A stretch of DNA of 64,000 nucleotides from assembly GCF_965644225.1 (NCBI RefSeq), contig NZ_CBFFRJ010000003.1, positions 16,076 through 80,075 of the forward strand. The letters run 5' to 3'. A program made the position numbers and the translations under genes. The DNA comes from CBFFRJ01 sp965644225. Its GTDB lineage: Bacteria; Pseudomonadota; Gammaproteobacteria; Enterobacterales; Enterobacteriaceae. Below the pieces are notes generated by a model. The model ran no database searches. It was not told the DNA's origin and saw nothing but the letters and a program-made list of their open reading frames with translations. Below, piece by piece: positions 17,309 through 26,243 of the stretch (position 1 is its first letter; each line of letters starts with the position of its first letter).

Positions 17309-18187
17309 ATGTTCACGGGAAGTATAGTCGCGCTTGTCACGCCAATGGATGATAACGGTAAAGTCTGTCGGCCAAGCCTGAAAAAACTGATTGATTACCA
17401 TGTCGCCAATGGAACGTCGGCGATAGTTTCTGTAGGAACAACCGGAGAGTCCGCCACCCTCAGCCATGATGAGCATGGCGATGTGGTACTGATGACGCTG
17501 GAACTGGCAGACGGGCGCATCCCGGTTATTGCCGGAACGGGTGCGAATGCCACCGCCGAGGCCATCAGTCTGACCCAGCGCTTCAACAACAGCGGCGTTG
17601 TGGGTTGCTTAAGCGTCACGCCTTATTACAACCGTCCTACCCAGGAAGGTCTGTTCCAGCACTTCAAAGCCATCGCAGAACACACCGATCTGCCGCAAAT
17701 TCTGTATAATGTGCCGTCGCGTACAGGCTGTGATTTACTGCCTGAAACCGTGGGTCGCCTGGCGAAAATTAAAAATATTATCGGTATTAAAGAGGCCACC
17801 GGGAACTTAAGTCGCGTTCATCTGATCAAAGAGCTGGTTTCAGATGACTTCATTCTGCTCAGCGGCGACGATGCAACCGCAATGGACTTTATGCAACTTG
17901 GCGGTAACGGCGTGATTTCCGTCACCACCAACGTGGCGGCGCGTGATATGGCCGATATGTGCAGACTGGCAGCGGAAGGGCAATTTGCTAAAGCGCGCGA
18001 GATTAACAGGCGTCTGATGCCATTACACAACAAACTATTTGTCGAACCCAATCCAATCCCGGTCAAATGGGCATGTATGGAGTTGGGGCTTGTGGCAACC
18101 GACACGCTGCGCCTGCCGATGACACCGATTACCGACAATGGTCGTGAAGTGGTTCGTTCGGCGCTTAAGCATGCCGGATTGCTGTAA
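17309..18187 (+). CDS. dapA: DapA, 4-hydroxy-tetrahydrodipicolinate synthase
   Basis: 292 residues, same as E. coli. TIM-barrel class I aldolase that condenses pyruvate with aspartate semialdehyde, the first committed step to diaminopimelate and lysine. Visible features are GTTGESATL (substrate threonines), YYNRPTQEG (catalytic tyrosine), and the Schiff-base lysine in GIKEATGN. The ATG at 17309 is preceded by agagga; an alternative ATG at 17291 would add six residues. bamC follows after 16 bp, as in the dapA-bamC pair of E. coli. Confidence 0.97.
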   Translation: MFTGSIVALVTPMDDNGKVCRPSLKKLIDYHVANGTSAIVSVGTTGESATLSHDEHGDVVLMTLELADGRIPVIAGTGANATAEAISLTQRFNNSGVVGCLSVTPYYNRPTQEGLFQHFKAIAEHTDLPQILYNVPSRTGCDLLPETVGRLAKIKNIIGIKEATGNLSRVHLIKELVSDDFILLSGDDATAMDFMQLGGNGVISVTTNVAARDMADMCRLAAEGQFAKAREINRRLMPLHNKLFVEPNPIPVKWACMELGLVATDTLRLPMTPITDNGREVVRSALKHAGLL

Positions 18188-18203
18188 AGTTTAGGGAGAT
18201 TTG

Positions 18204-19238
18204 ATGGCTTACTCAGTACAGAAGTCGCGCCTGACGAAGGTGGCGGGTGTTTCGCTTGTCATGCTGCTCGCAGCCTGTAGCTCTGATTCACGCTATAAGC
18301 GTCAGGTTAGTGGTGACGAATCCTATCTGGATGCAACGCCGCTTGCGGAACTTCATGCGCCAGCTGGCATGATCCTGCCAGTACAACATGGCGAATACAC
18401 CATTCCTGTCACGCAAGGCAGCGGTGCTCTTGGTAAAGAACTGGATATCCGCCCACCGGCCCAACCGCTGGCGCTGGTTACGGGCGCGCGCACTCAGTTT
18501 ACCGGCGACACAGCAACGCTGATGGTGGAAAACGGCCGCAATACCAACCTGTGGCCGCAGGTTGTCAGCATTATTCAGGCGAAAAACTTTGCTATCGCTA
18601 AACGTGATGACGCCAGCCAGACTTTATCCACCGATTGGGTTGACTGGAATCGCCTCGATGAAGATCAGCAATACCGTGGTCGCTATCAAATCTCGGTCAA
18701 ACCGCAGGGCTACCAGCAGGCGGTGACCGTCAAACTGGTGAATCTGGAACAGGCGGGTAAACCGGTGGCTGATGCCGCTTCATTGCAGCGTTACAGCACC
18801 GAAATGTTGAACGTTATCTCCGAAGGTCTGGATAAATCGGTGACTGCCGCGCAGAACGCCGCAGAAAATCGCAGCGTTACCTCGCTCGATGTGCAGAGCG
18901 CCGCGGACGACACCGGTCTGCCAATGCTGGTGGTGCGTGGTCCGTTCAACGTGGTATGGCAACGCCTGCCGGCAACGCTTGAAAAAGTGGGTATGAAAGT
19001 GACCGACAGCACCCGCTCTACGGGTAGCATGGCGGTAACCTATAAGCCATTGTCTGACAGTAGCTGGCGTGAACTGGGTGCGCGCGATCCGGGGCTGGTT
19101 TCCGGTGACTACAAACTGCAGGTCGGGGATCTCGATAACCGCAGCAGCCTCCAGTTTATTGACCCGAAAGGACATACGTTGACGCAGTCGCAGAATGACG
19201 CCTTGGTGGCCGCATTCGAAGCCGCTTTCAACAAGTAA
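18204..19238 (+). CDS. bamC: BamC, outer membrane assembly lipoprotein
   Basis: 344 residues, the E. coli length. The signal sequence ends in a lipobox with LLAAC, giving lipidation at C25. A flexible N-terminal segment follows, then two helix-grip domains (about 100-215 and 230-342). BamC is part of the BamABCDE complex that inserts beta-barrels in the outer membrane. The start is the ATG at 18204 after aGGGAGAt. A strong terminator follows, so dapA-bamC ends here. Confidence 0.97.
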   Translation: MAYSVQKSRLTKVAGVSLVMLLAACSSDSRYKRQVSGDESYLDATPLAELHAPAGMILPVQHGEYTIPVTQGSGALGKELDIRPPAQPLALVTGARTQFTGDTATLMVENGRNTNLWPQVVSIIQAKNFAIAKRDDASQTLSTDWVDWNRLDEDQQYRGRYQISVKPQGYQQAVTVKLVNLEQAGKPVADAASLQRYSTEMLNVISEGLDKSVTAAQNAAENRSVTSLDVQSAADDTGLPMLVVRGPFNVVWQRLPATLEKVGMKVTDSTRSTGSMAVTYKPLSDSSWRELGARDPGLVSGDYKLQVGDLDNRSSLQFIDPKGHTLTQSQNDALVAAFEAAFNK

Positions 19239-19245
19239 TGACAAG

Positions 19246-19270
19246 GGCCGGAAACCTCCGGCCTTTTTTT
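19246..19270 (+). terminator. Rho-independent terminator after bamC
   Basis: GGCCGGA pairs with TCCGGCC around an AACC loop and seven T residues follow. Confidence 0.9.
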
Positions 19271-19279
19271 ATTTCATCG

Positions 19280-19295
19280 ACGCAAACGTGTGCGT
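19280..19295 (+). promoter_or_regulatory. PurR operator of purC
   Basis: ACGCAAACGTGTGCGT is a near-perfect PUR box (consensus ACGCAAACGTTTNCNT). It sits just upstream of a TAAAAT -10-like hexamer at 19301-19306, so PurR with bound hypoxanthine or guanine would block the promoter, as in E. coli purC. Confidence 0.88.
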
Positions 19296-19344
19296 CGGGG
19301 TAAAATAGCTTTTTAGTTAAATCATCACACCTGGAGTGACAAAG

Positions 19345-20058
19345 ATGCAAAAGCAAGCTGAGTTGTATCGTGGCAAAGCGAAGACCGTATACAGCACGGA
19401 AAACCCGGACCTGTTGGTGCTCGAATTCCGCAATGATACGTCAGCAGGGGATGGCGCGCGTATTGAGCAGTTTGACCGCAAAGGCATGGTGAACAACAAG
19501 TTCAACCATTTCATTATGAGCAAACTGCAGGAAGCGGGTATCCCTACTCAGATGGAAGCGCTGTTGTCTGACACCGAATGTCTGGTGAAAAAACTGGATA
19601 TGGTGCCGGTCGAGTGTGTGGTGCGTAACCGCGCTGCCGGTTCACTGGTTAAACGCCTGGGCATCGAAGAAGGCATCGAGCTGAACCCGCCGCTGTTCGA
19701 TATGTTCCTCAAAAACGACGAAATGCACGATCCGATGGTCAACGAGTCTTACTGCGAAACCTTCGGTTGGGTTAACAAAGAAAATCTCGCACGCATGAAA
19801 GAGCTGACTTACAAAGCCAACGATGTGCTGAGTAAACTCTTTGATGACGCCGGACTTATCCTCGTTGATTTCAAACTGGAGTTCGGTCTGTACAAAGGCA
19901 AAGTGGTGCTGGGTGATGAGTTTTCCCCGGATGGCAGCCGCCTGTGGGACAAAGAAACGCTGGATAAAATGGACAAAGACCGCTTCCGCCAGAGCCTGGG
20001 TGGCCTGATTGAAGCCTATGAAGCCGTTGCCGGCCGTCTGGGTGTTAAACTGGACTGA
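19345..20058 (+). CDS. purC: PurC, SAICAR synthetase
   Basis: 237 residues, identical in length to E. coli PurC. It uses ATP to join CAIR and aspartate, giving SAICAR in de novo purine synthesis. The N-terminal KQAELYRGKAKTVYST ATP-binding region, VVRNRAAGSLVKRLG and DFKLEFGLYKGKVVLGDEFSPDGSRLWD are all present. The ATG at 19345 is preceded by ctggagtg; the GTG three codons earlier is within that site. Confidence 0.97.
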   Translation: MQKQAELYRGKAKTVYSTENPDLLVLEFRNDTSAGDGARIEQFDRKGMVNNKFNHFIMSKLQEAGIPTQMEALLSDTECLVKKLDMVPVECVVRNRAAGSLVKRLGIEEGIELNPPLFDMFLKNDEMHDPMVNESYCETFGWVNKENLARMKELTYKANDVLSKLFDDAGLILVDFKLEFGLYKGKVVLGDEFSPDGSRLWDKETLDKMDKDRFRQSLGGLIEAYEAVAGRLGVKLD

Positions 20059-20078
20059 TCCCGCCTTCATCGCGCCTG

Positions 20079-20107
20079 ACCAGAGGATCTACGTATCCTC
20101 TGGTTTT
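20079..20107 (+). terminator. Terminator after purC
   Basis: ten-base perfect stem ACCAGAGGAT / ATCCTCTGGT with a six-base loop, followed by TTTT. Confidence 0.82.
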
Positions 20108-20184
20108 CTGCATCTTTTTTCTTATGGTAATCCTTCCCGCAACCGCCTACTATCACCTTTATTAGATCAGAAGTTGAGGTGTTT

Positions 20185-21048
20185 ATGCGCTGGCAAGGGC
20201 GTCGAGAAAGTAACAACGTTGAAGACCGGCGTAACGAATCCGGTGGACCTGTCATTCGCGGCCCTGGCTTTCGCCTGCCGGGCGGCAAAGGCGGGATTAT
20301 CCTGCTGGTTATCGTCATTTTCGCCAGCTACTACGGTGTCGACCTGACGGGGCTGATTACCGGCCAACCGGCGAACACGTCCTCACCACAATCCTCCATC
20401 AGTCCGCAGGATGATGAAGCGGCCAAATTCACCAGCGTCATTTTTGCCACCACTGAAGATACCTGGGGGCAAATTTTCGAGAAAATGGGCCGTAGTTACC
20501 AGCAACCTAAGCTGGTGATGTACCGCAACCGTATCACCACGGGCTGCGGCACCGGGCAATCCATTATGGGGCCGTTCTACTGCCCGGCAGACAGCAAAGT
20601 CTATATCGACCTCTCTTTTTATGACGAGATGAAAAACAAACTGGGCGCCGATGGCGACTTCGCTCAGGGCTATGTGATTGCTCACGAAGTGGGTCACCAT
20701 GTCCAGAAACTGCTGGGTACTGAAGCCAAAGTGCGCCAGTTGCAGCAGGGAGCAAGTCAGGCGCAGAGCAATGCGCTCTCCGTTCGTATGGAACTGCAGG
20801 CGGACTGCTATGCCGGTGTCTGGGGCCATAGTATGCAGCAGCAGGGCGTGCTGGAAGCCGGCGATCTGGAAGAGGCGCTCAATGCCGCCCAGGCGATTGG
20901 CGATGACCGTCTGCAACAGCGCAGTCAGGGACAAGTGATCCCCGATTCCTTCACCCACGGCACCTCGGCGCAGCGTTACAGCTGGTTTAAACGGGGTATG
21001 GAAAGCGGCGACCCGGCGCAGTGTAATACGTTTGCTCCAGGGCTTTAA
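20185..21048 (+). CDS. ypfJ: YpfJ, putative neutral zinc metallopeptidase
   Basis: 287 residues, the E. coli YpfJ length. An N-terminal cytoplasmic stretch (RRESNNVEDRRN) is followed by one transmembrane segment (about 35-55), leaving the catalytic part probably in the periplasm. The zinc motif HEVGHH lies near residue 167, followed by ELQADCYAGVWGHS, a second metal-ligand region of the family. Its substrate is not known. The ATG at 20185 is used; a GTG two codons earlier is possible. tmcA follows 21 bp after the stop. Confidence 0.92.
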   Translation: MRWQGRRESNNVEDRRNESGGPVIRGPGFRLPGGKGGIILLVIVIFASYYGVDLTGLITGQPANTSSPQSSISPQDDEAAKFTSVIFATTEDTWGQIFEKMGRSYQQPKLVMYRNRITTGCGTGQSIMGPFYCPADSKVYIDLSFYDEMKNKLGADGDFAQGYVIAHEVGHHVQKLLGTEAKVRQLQQGASQAQSNALSVRMELQADCYAGVWGHSMQQQGVLEAGDLEEALNAAQAIGDDRLQQRSQGQVIPDSFTHGTSAQRYSWFKRGMESGDPAQCNTFAPGL

Positions 21049-21069
21049 TTGATAGCAGGGAAGGGCAGG

Positions 21070-23085
21070 ATGCAGCATCTGAATACTCTGAGTGCGCAAA
21101 TGGCGCGCGAAGGGATCCGTCGACTGCTGGTCATCGCCGGCGATGAAGCCTGGAGCGGGCAACAGGCTCAGCGTCTGCGTGAAACGCTTTTGGGCGACTG
21201 GTTATGGGTGGGAGAGACGACGGAAGGTTTGCACTGCGCCCCTGCTGCGTTGACCACGCTGCTTGGGCGCGAATTTACCCATGCGGTGCTGGATGCGCGT
21301 CGGGGCTTTGATGTCGCCGCCTTTGCCGCCCTGAGCGGTACCCTGAAGCCGGGAAGCTGGCTGGTGCTGCTCACCCCGCCTTTGCACGCATGGCCCCAAC
21401 AGCCCGATGCGGACAGCGTCCGCTGGTGCGACAGCGCTGAACCTGTTCCGACGCCGCGCTTTGTCGACTATTTTTGCCGCACGCTGCAACAGAATGACGA
21501 TGCGCTTATCTGGCGGCAGGGCGATTCGCTCTCACTCCCGGTCATCACCTCCCGGCCCGTATGGCATGCCGCAACCGGCGCACCTGAGCGCGAGCAGGCG
21601 GAAATTCTGGACGATCTGCTCGCGATGTCGGCTGGCGTTATGACCGTCACTGCTCCGCGTGGAAGAGGTAAATCAGCCCTCGCAGGCATGCTTGTGGCGC
21701 GGCTGAAGGGGGAGGCGATAGTGACAGCGCCTTCCCGTGGCTCGGTGGAGGTACTTGAACGCTACGCTGGCGAGATGACGTTTATGGCCCCGGACAGACT
21801 GCTGCAACGGATTACCGATAATCCCGCCTCACTTGCGGACTGGCTGATCGTGGACGAAGCCGCCGCTATTCCGGGCCCACTGCTGCATGCCCTGGTCAGC
21901 GCGTTTCGCAAGGTGTTGTTAACCACCACGGTCGAGGGCTATGAAGGCACGGGGCAGGGCTTTATGCTGAAATTCTGCGCCCGTTTTTCGCCGCTGACGC
22001 ATCGGCGTTTGCACACGCCACTGCGCTGGGACGCAGGCTGCCCGCTGGAGACGTTTGTCAGCGATCTGTTGCTGTTTGATGAGAAAACCGTGCTGGCAAC
22101 GCCCACGGGGACGGGATGCATTCAGTCCCTCAACCAGGACGACTGGCTGGAAGATACACGGCTTCCCGGCGCACTCTATCGGCTACTTGCCAGCGCGCAT
22201 TACCGAACTTCGCCGCTGGATTTGCGCCGGATGATGGACGCTGCAGGTCAGCATTTCTGGGTGACAAAAACGACGACCGATATTCTGGCGGGCCTGTGGC
22301 TGGTGGAAGAAGGAGGGCTATCTCCGGAGCTGAGCCAGGCCGTGTGGGCGGGGTTTCGTCGGCCACGGGGTAATCTGGTGGCACAGTCACTCGCAGCACA
22401 TGGCGGTAGCCCGCTGGCGGCCACGCTGCGTGGGCTGCGGGTCAGCCGCATTGCCGTTCATCCCTTTCGTCAACGTGAAGGCTTAGGCCTTGCGCTGATA
22501 CGTCATGTTCATGCCCACACCACCGGTTGCGATTATCTCTCCGTCAGTTTTGGCTATACCGCAGAACTATGGCGTTTCTGGCAGCGGTGCGGGTTTCAGC
22601 TGGTGCGGCTGGGAAGCCACCGGGAAGCCAGCAGCGGCTGTTTTACGGCGATGGCTTTACTGCCGTTAACCGCGGCAGGCCAGGCACTGGCGAGCCATGA
22701 GCAACAACGCTTAGCCCGGGATCTGCCTGGGCTTGATGAATGGAAGACGCTCAGGCTGCCGCTGGCGGAAAGCTCAGCGAATAGCGCCATAAATGATGAT
22801 GACTGGCTGGAATTAAGCGGTTTTGCTTTCGCCCATCGCCCGCTCTCTGCATCGAGGGGGGCATTAATGCGCGTTCTGCAGTGCAGTGACCTGCCCCTTA
22901 GCGGATTACGCTTAACACTTATTGATAAGCTTGCCGACCATGAAATCGCCAGCCAGCTGGGGCTTTTGGGGCGTAAAGCGGTGCTGGCGATGTTGCGCCA
23001 GGAAACTGCCTCAGCGCTTGTCCGCCTTGATGGCGAGCGTGCAACAAAAATGAAAGAGTGGGTACAACAGCTGCAATTTTTTTAA
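21070..23085 (+). CDS. tmcA: TmcA, tRNA(Met) cytidine acetyltransferase
   Basis: 671 residues, the same as E. coli. It acetylates the wobble cytidine of elongator tRNA-Met using acetyl-CoA and ATP. Visible are an N-terminal DUF1726-like part, an RNA-helicase module with Walker A RGRGKSALAG and DEAAAIPGPLLH (Walker B), and a GNAT domain with SRIAVHPFRQREGLGLALI and YLSVSFGYTAELWRFW. The C-terminal 150 residues are the most divergent. The ATG at 21070 follows gaagggcagg. Confidence 0.95.
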   Translation: MQHLNTLSAQMAREGIRRLLVIAGDEAWSGQQAQRLRETLLGDWLWVGETTEGLHCAPAALTTLLGREFTHAVLDARRGFDVAAFAALSGTLKPGSWLVLLTPPLHAWPQQPDADSVRWCDSAEPVPTPRFVDYFCRTLQQNDDALIWRQGDSLSLPVITSRPVWHAATGAPEREQAEILDDLLAMSAGVMTVTAPRGRGKSALAGMLVARLKGEAIVTAPSRGSVEVLERYAGEMTFMAPDRLLQRITDNPASLADWLIVDEAAAIPGPLLHALVSAFRKVLLTTTVEGYEGTGQGFMLKFCARFSPLTHRRLHTPLRWDAGCPLETFVSDLLLFDEKTVLATPTGTGCIQSLNQDDWLEDTRLPGALYRLLASAHYRTSPLDLRRMMDAAGQHFWVTKTTTDILAGLWLVEEGGLSPELSQAVWAGFRRPRGNLVAQSLAAHGGSPLAATLRGLRVSRIAVHPFRQREGLGLALIRHVHAHTTGCDYLSVSFGYTAELWRFWQRCGFQLVRLGSHREASSGCFTAMALLPLTAAGQALASHEQQRLARDLPGLDEWKTLRLPLAESSANSAINDDDWLELSGFAFAHRPLSASRGALMRVLQCSDLPLSGLRLTLIDKLADHEIASQLGLLGRKAVLAMLRQETASALVRLDGERATKMKEWVQQLQFF

Positions 23086-23162
23086 CAAACTCATTCAGTT
23101 AAATGTCATGGTCATTATTCCTCTGCGGCGTACACTGCTTTCAACAAATGAAGGAGACCGCC

Positions 23163-23858
23163 ATGAAACATGACTATTTTATTGTGCAAAAACCGGATAA
23201 CGCCGCTAAGCAATTACTGCTTTTTTTTCATGGCGTTGGCGACAACCCGGCCAATATGGGCAACATTGCCAGCTGGTTTGTGCCGCACTTTCCTGAGGCG
23301 ATGATTGTGAGCGTCGGTGGCGTGGAGCCATGCGGCCCCAACGGTCGGCAGTGGTTTTCCGTACAGGGCGTAACCGAAGATAACCGCCAGGCGCGCATCG
23401 ATGCCATTATGCCGGTGTTTATCGACACGGTACGTTACTGGCAGCAGCAAAGCGGCGTTGGCCCTCAGGCTACCGCGCTGGTGGGATTCTCGCAGGGGTC
23501 GATTATGTCGCTTGAGAGCCTGAAGGCGCAGCCAGATCTGGTCTCCCGGGTGATTGCGTTCAATGGCCGTTTTGCCAGCCTGCCGAACACCGCCTCTGCA
23601 GCCGCAACCGTCCACCTTATTCATGGCGGTGAAGATCGGGTTATCGATCTGGCGCATGCGGTTGCCGCTCAGGAAGCTCTATTGGTTGCAGGTGGTGATG
23701 TGACGCTGGATATCGTCGAGCATTTAGGCCATGCGATTAGCGAGCAGAGCCTGCAGTTTGCCCTTGATCATCTGCGTTTTACGGTACCAAAACATTATTT
23801 TGATGAAGCGTTGAGCGGCGGTAAGCCCGATAACGACTCACTTATTGAGATGCTGTAA
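23163..23858 (+). CDS. ypfH: YpfH, esterase of the phospholipase/carboxylesterase family
   Basis: 231 residues. Alpha/beta hydrolase with the oxyanion loop FHGVGDNPANMG, nucleophile elbow GFSQGS (serine), and later HGGEDRVIDL (aspartate) and LGHAI (histidine). E. coli YpfH is an esterase with no firmly established natural substrate. The ATG at 23163 follows AAGGAGA at ideal spacing; the frame runs 20 codons further upstream without a site. Convergent with ypfN. Confidence 0.93.
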   Translation: MKHDYFIVQKPDNAAKQLLLFFHGVGDNPANMGNIASWFVPHFPEAMIVSVGGVEPCGPNGRQWFSVQGVTEDNRQARIDAIMPVFIDTVRYWQQQSGVGPQATALVGFSQGSIMSLESLKAQPDLVSRVIAFNGRFASLPNTASAAATVHLIHGGEDRVIDLAHAVAAQEALLVAGGDVTLDIVEHLGHAISEQSLQFALDHLRFTVPKHYFDEALSGGKPDNDSLIEML

Positions 23859-23863
23859 AACAG

Positions 23864-23895
23864 ATGGCCCGGTAGCTTACTACTTTCCGGGCCAT
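23864..23895. terminator. Bidirectional terminator between ypfH and ypfN
   Basis: ATGGCCCGG pairs with CCGGGCCAT across a 14-base loop. AT-rich sequence follows on the plus strand and TGTTTT on the minus strand. Confidence 0.65.
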
Positions 23896-23899
23896 ATTA

Positions 23900-24097
23900 T
23901 TACTTGTGCTGGTCTTTCTTCGGCCAGTCGTCTTCGTCATCCCACTTATCGTTAAAGTCACGATGTGGCGGCAGATCGGGTTTGTTGGCGAGGAACTTCT
24001 TATGATCGACGCGCTTCAGATCTTTAATCACGTTCAGAATGACGCCGAGCAGAAACACCAGTACCAGAATCCACCAATATTTTGTTAGCCAGTCCAT
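23900..24097 (-). CDS. ypfN: YpfN, small UPF0370 membrane protein
   Basis: 65 residues: one N-terminal membrane segment (WWILVLVFLLGVILNVI, about 8-22) followed by a charged tail rich in D, K and W. E. coli YpfN is 66 residues and of unknown function. It starts 12 bp after the dapE stop, so it shares the yffB-dapE transcript. Confidence 0.93.
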   Translation of the reverse strand: MDWLTKYWWILVLVFLLGVILNVIKDLKRVDHKKFLANKPDLPPHRDFNDKWDDEDDWPKKDQHK

Positions 24098-24109
24098 GCT
24101 TCCTCCCCG

Positions 24110-25237
24110 TCAGGCGATGATATTTTCCATAATGCGTTGGTACATCCGTGCCAGCAGTTGTAAATCGGCGGCGTTCACGCATTCGTTGATTTTATGAATG
24201 GTGGCGTTAACCGGTCCCAGCTCCACCACCTGCGTCCCCATACGCGCGATAAAACGCCCGTCGGAGGTGCCGCCGGTCGTCAGCAACTGCGGTTTGATCT
24301 CATTATAGTGCGCAATGGCGTTGACCACCGCGTCTACCAGCTTGCCGCGACCGGTCAAAAACGGCTGGCCTGACAGCCACCAGTCAATGGTGTAACGCAA
24401 GCCGTATTTCGCCATCAGCGCTTCAACCCGTGCTTTGATCATCTCGTCGGTCAGCTCGGTACTGAAACGGAAATTGAACTGCACATACAGGTCGCCAGGG
24501 ATGACGTTATTGCTGCCGGTGCCCGCCTGGATATTGGCGATTTGCATACTGGTTGGCGGGAAATATTCGTTGCCTTTGTCCCACTCGATAGCCACCAGCT
24601 CGTTGAGCATAGGAGCGGCACGGTGCACCGGGTTATCGGCCAGATGCGGATAAGCAACGTGCCCCTGCACGCCATGAATGGTCAGATTGCAGGTCAGCGA
24701 ACCACGGCGACCATTTTTGACCACATCACCGACGATGGCAGTACTGGAGGGTTCGCCGACCAGGCAGTAGTCGAGACGCTCATTGCGCGCCATCAGGGTT
24801 TCAACCACTTTCACCGTGCCGTTGGCCGCACTGGCTTCTTCGTCAGAAGTGATAAGAAAAGCGAGTCGCCCTTTATGGTTGGGGTGTGCGGCGACAAAAC
24901 GTTCCGCCGCAACGACCATCGCCGCCAGCGAGCCTTTCATATCTGCCGCACCGCGACCAAACAGCATGCCGTCACGGATCGTGGGTTCAAACGGCGGATT
25001 GATCCACCGCTCTGCATCACCGGCGGGAACCACATCGGTGTGGCCTGCAAAGGCCAGAGTTTCCCCCTGACCGCGCCATGCCCAGAAATTTAGCGTGTCG
25101 CCAAAATTCATCGGCTCAATGGTGAATCCGATAGCACGCAGGCGTTCAATCATTAACGCCTGGCATCCTGCGTCATCGGGACTCAGAGAAGGGCGACGAA
25201 TAAGCTGCTGCGTCAGCTCAATAACCGGGCACGACAT
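24110..25237 (-). CDS. dapE: DapE, succinyl-diaminopimelate desuccinylase
   Basis: 375 residues, full length. M20 family di-zinc amidohydrolase that removes succinate from N-succinyl-LL-diaminopimelate in lysine and peptidoglycan precursor synthesis. Metal-binding regions seen are AFAGHTDVVPAGD, FGRGAADMKGSLA, ITSDEEASAANGT (catalytic glutamate) and the C-terminal VNATIHKINE. It begins three bases after the yffB stop, an operon arrangement shared with E. coli. Confidence 0.97.
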   Translation of the reverse strand: MSCPVIELTQQLIRRPSLSPDDAGCQALMIERLRAIGFTIEPMNFGDTLNFWAWRGQGETLAFAGHTDVVPAGDAERWINPPFEPTIRDGMLFGRGAADMKGSLAAMVVAAERFVAAHPNHKGRLAFLITSDEEASAANGTVKVVETLMARNERLDYCLVGEPSSTAIVGDVVKNGRRGSLTCNLTIHGVQGHVAYPHLADNPVHRAAPMLNELVAIEWDKGNEYFPPTSMQIANIQAGTGSNNVIPGDLYVQFNFRFSTELTDEMIKARVEALMAKYGLRYTIDWWLSGQPFLTGRGKLVDAVVNAIAHYNEIKPQLLTTGGTSDGRFIARMGTQVVELGPVNATIHKINECVNAADLQLLARMYQRIMENIIA

Positions 25238-25240
25238 ATA

Positions 25241-25597
25241 CTACACCTCGTTGAAAAACTTCTCATAACTGGATTCATTGAAACCCAGCAGCATAGGCTT
25301 ACCGGGCGCGCAGAGCAATGGGCGTTTGATGATTGCCGGCATTTCTTGCATTAAACTGGCGGCAGATTGCGCGTTATTGATGGTTGAGCGCAAAGATTCA
25401 TCCAGTTTTCGCCAGGTGGTTCCCCGGGTGTTGAGTAAGGCTTCCCACCCCAGAGCATCAATAAAACGCTGTAATAAATCGCTATCAAGGCCGTCAACGC
25501 GATAGTCATGAAAGCGATACTCAACCTGATGTTCTTCCAGCCAGCGACGGGCCTTTTTGATGGTGTCGCAGTTTTTGATGCCGTAAAGCGTATACAT
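25241..25597 (-). CDS. yffB: YffB, ArsC/Spx-family thioredoxin-fold protein
   Basis: 118 residues, same as E. coli YffB. Opens MYTLYGIKNCDTIKKARRWL, with the single N-terminal cysteine of the ArsC family, and contains RGTTWRKLDE and IIKRPLLCAPGKPMLLGF. E. coli YffB has been proposed to be a glutathione-dependent thiol reductase; a true arsenate reductase role is doubtful. First gene of yffB-dapE-ypfN. Confidence 0.93.
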   Translation of the reverse strand: MYTLYGIKNCDTIKKARRWLEEHQVEYRFHDYRVDGLDSDLLQRFIDALGWEALLNTRGTTWRKLDESLRSTINNAQSAASLMQEMPAIIKRPLLCAPGKPMLLGFNESSYEKFFNEV

Positions 25598-26083
25598 GGT
25601 GAATCCTTTTGTCTTAAATTTGGTTAATTGCGCAGGAAATTAGAATAATAGTAATAAGCCCGCTGGCAGCATAATATCATTTGCAGAGTAATGATTTTGC
25701 CATTAATAAAATAAGGCGTCAGGATCATATCAAAAAGATGTACTAGCGTAGAAGAGTGGGTCTGGAATATGCCGTAAGAACCTGGGCAATTGCACTGATC
25801 TGTATTGGCGTTTTAATAAACAATTCTTTTACCAGGCGGTAAAATTTGCACCTGATGATTACAGGAAGACAACTTCCTTTCCACAAGGGTAAAAAGTCAT
25901 CAGGGCAGTATACATAAGGCTTCCCGCTGCGTTCTCTCGTTGTACCAGCGTGCTATTACAATATTCTTTTGCTGATTTTATCCGCGTAAAAACTTTGCGA
26001 TACCAATCAAACTAATTGGTTAAAATATCTTCACATCGCCATCAGCTTCTCTTAGAATACGCTCAATAATAAGAGAGGTAGTT
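25598..26083. other. 486-bp AT-rich intergenic region between yffB and ypfM
   Basis: No convincing protein-coding frame. It should hold the yffB promoter (leftward) and the ypfM promoter (rightward). The clearest structure is an inverted repeat ACCAAT / ATTGGT (26002-26020), followed by TAAAAT at 26021-26026, about 60 bp before the ypfM start, a possible operator or promoter. I could not identify an RNA gene. Confidence 0.5.
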
Positions 26084-26143
26084 ATGATTGAACATGAACT
26101 GGGGAACTGGAAAGATTTTATCGAAGGCATGCTTCGTAAATAA
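26084..26143 (+). CDS. ypfM: YpfM, 19-residue small protein
   Basis: Nineteen codons encoding MIEHELGNWKDFIEGMLRK, differing from my recollection of E. coli YpfM (MIERELGNWKDFIEVMLRK) at only two positions. A strong AGAGAGG site precedes the ATG by six to seven bases. The protein is probably an amphipathic helix; its function is unknown. It converges on acrD, with a shared terminator between them, exactly as in E. coli. Confidence 0.92.
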   Translation: MIEHELGNWKDFIEGMLRK

Positions 26144-26203
26144 TTTCCTGAAGAATCATTAAGCAGTGAGAGCTTAAAACGATAAAGTGTGAATAATATC
26201 ACG

Positions 26204-26239
26204 CAGTAAAAGGCGACTTAACCGTCGCCTTTTTTACTG
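26204..26239. terminator. Bidirectional terminator between ypfM and acrD
   Basis: CAGTAAAAGGCGAC and its complement surround a TTAACC loop, with T-runs on both strands (TTTTTT on plus, TTTT on minus). Confidence 0.88.
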
Positions 26240-26243
26240 TGAT

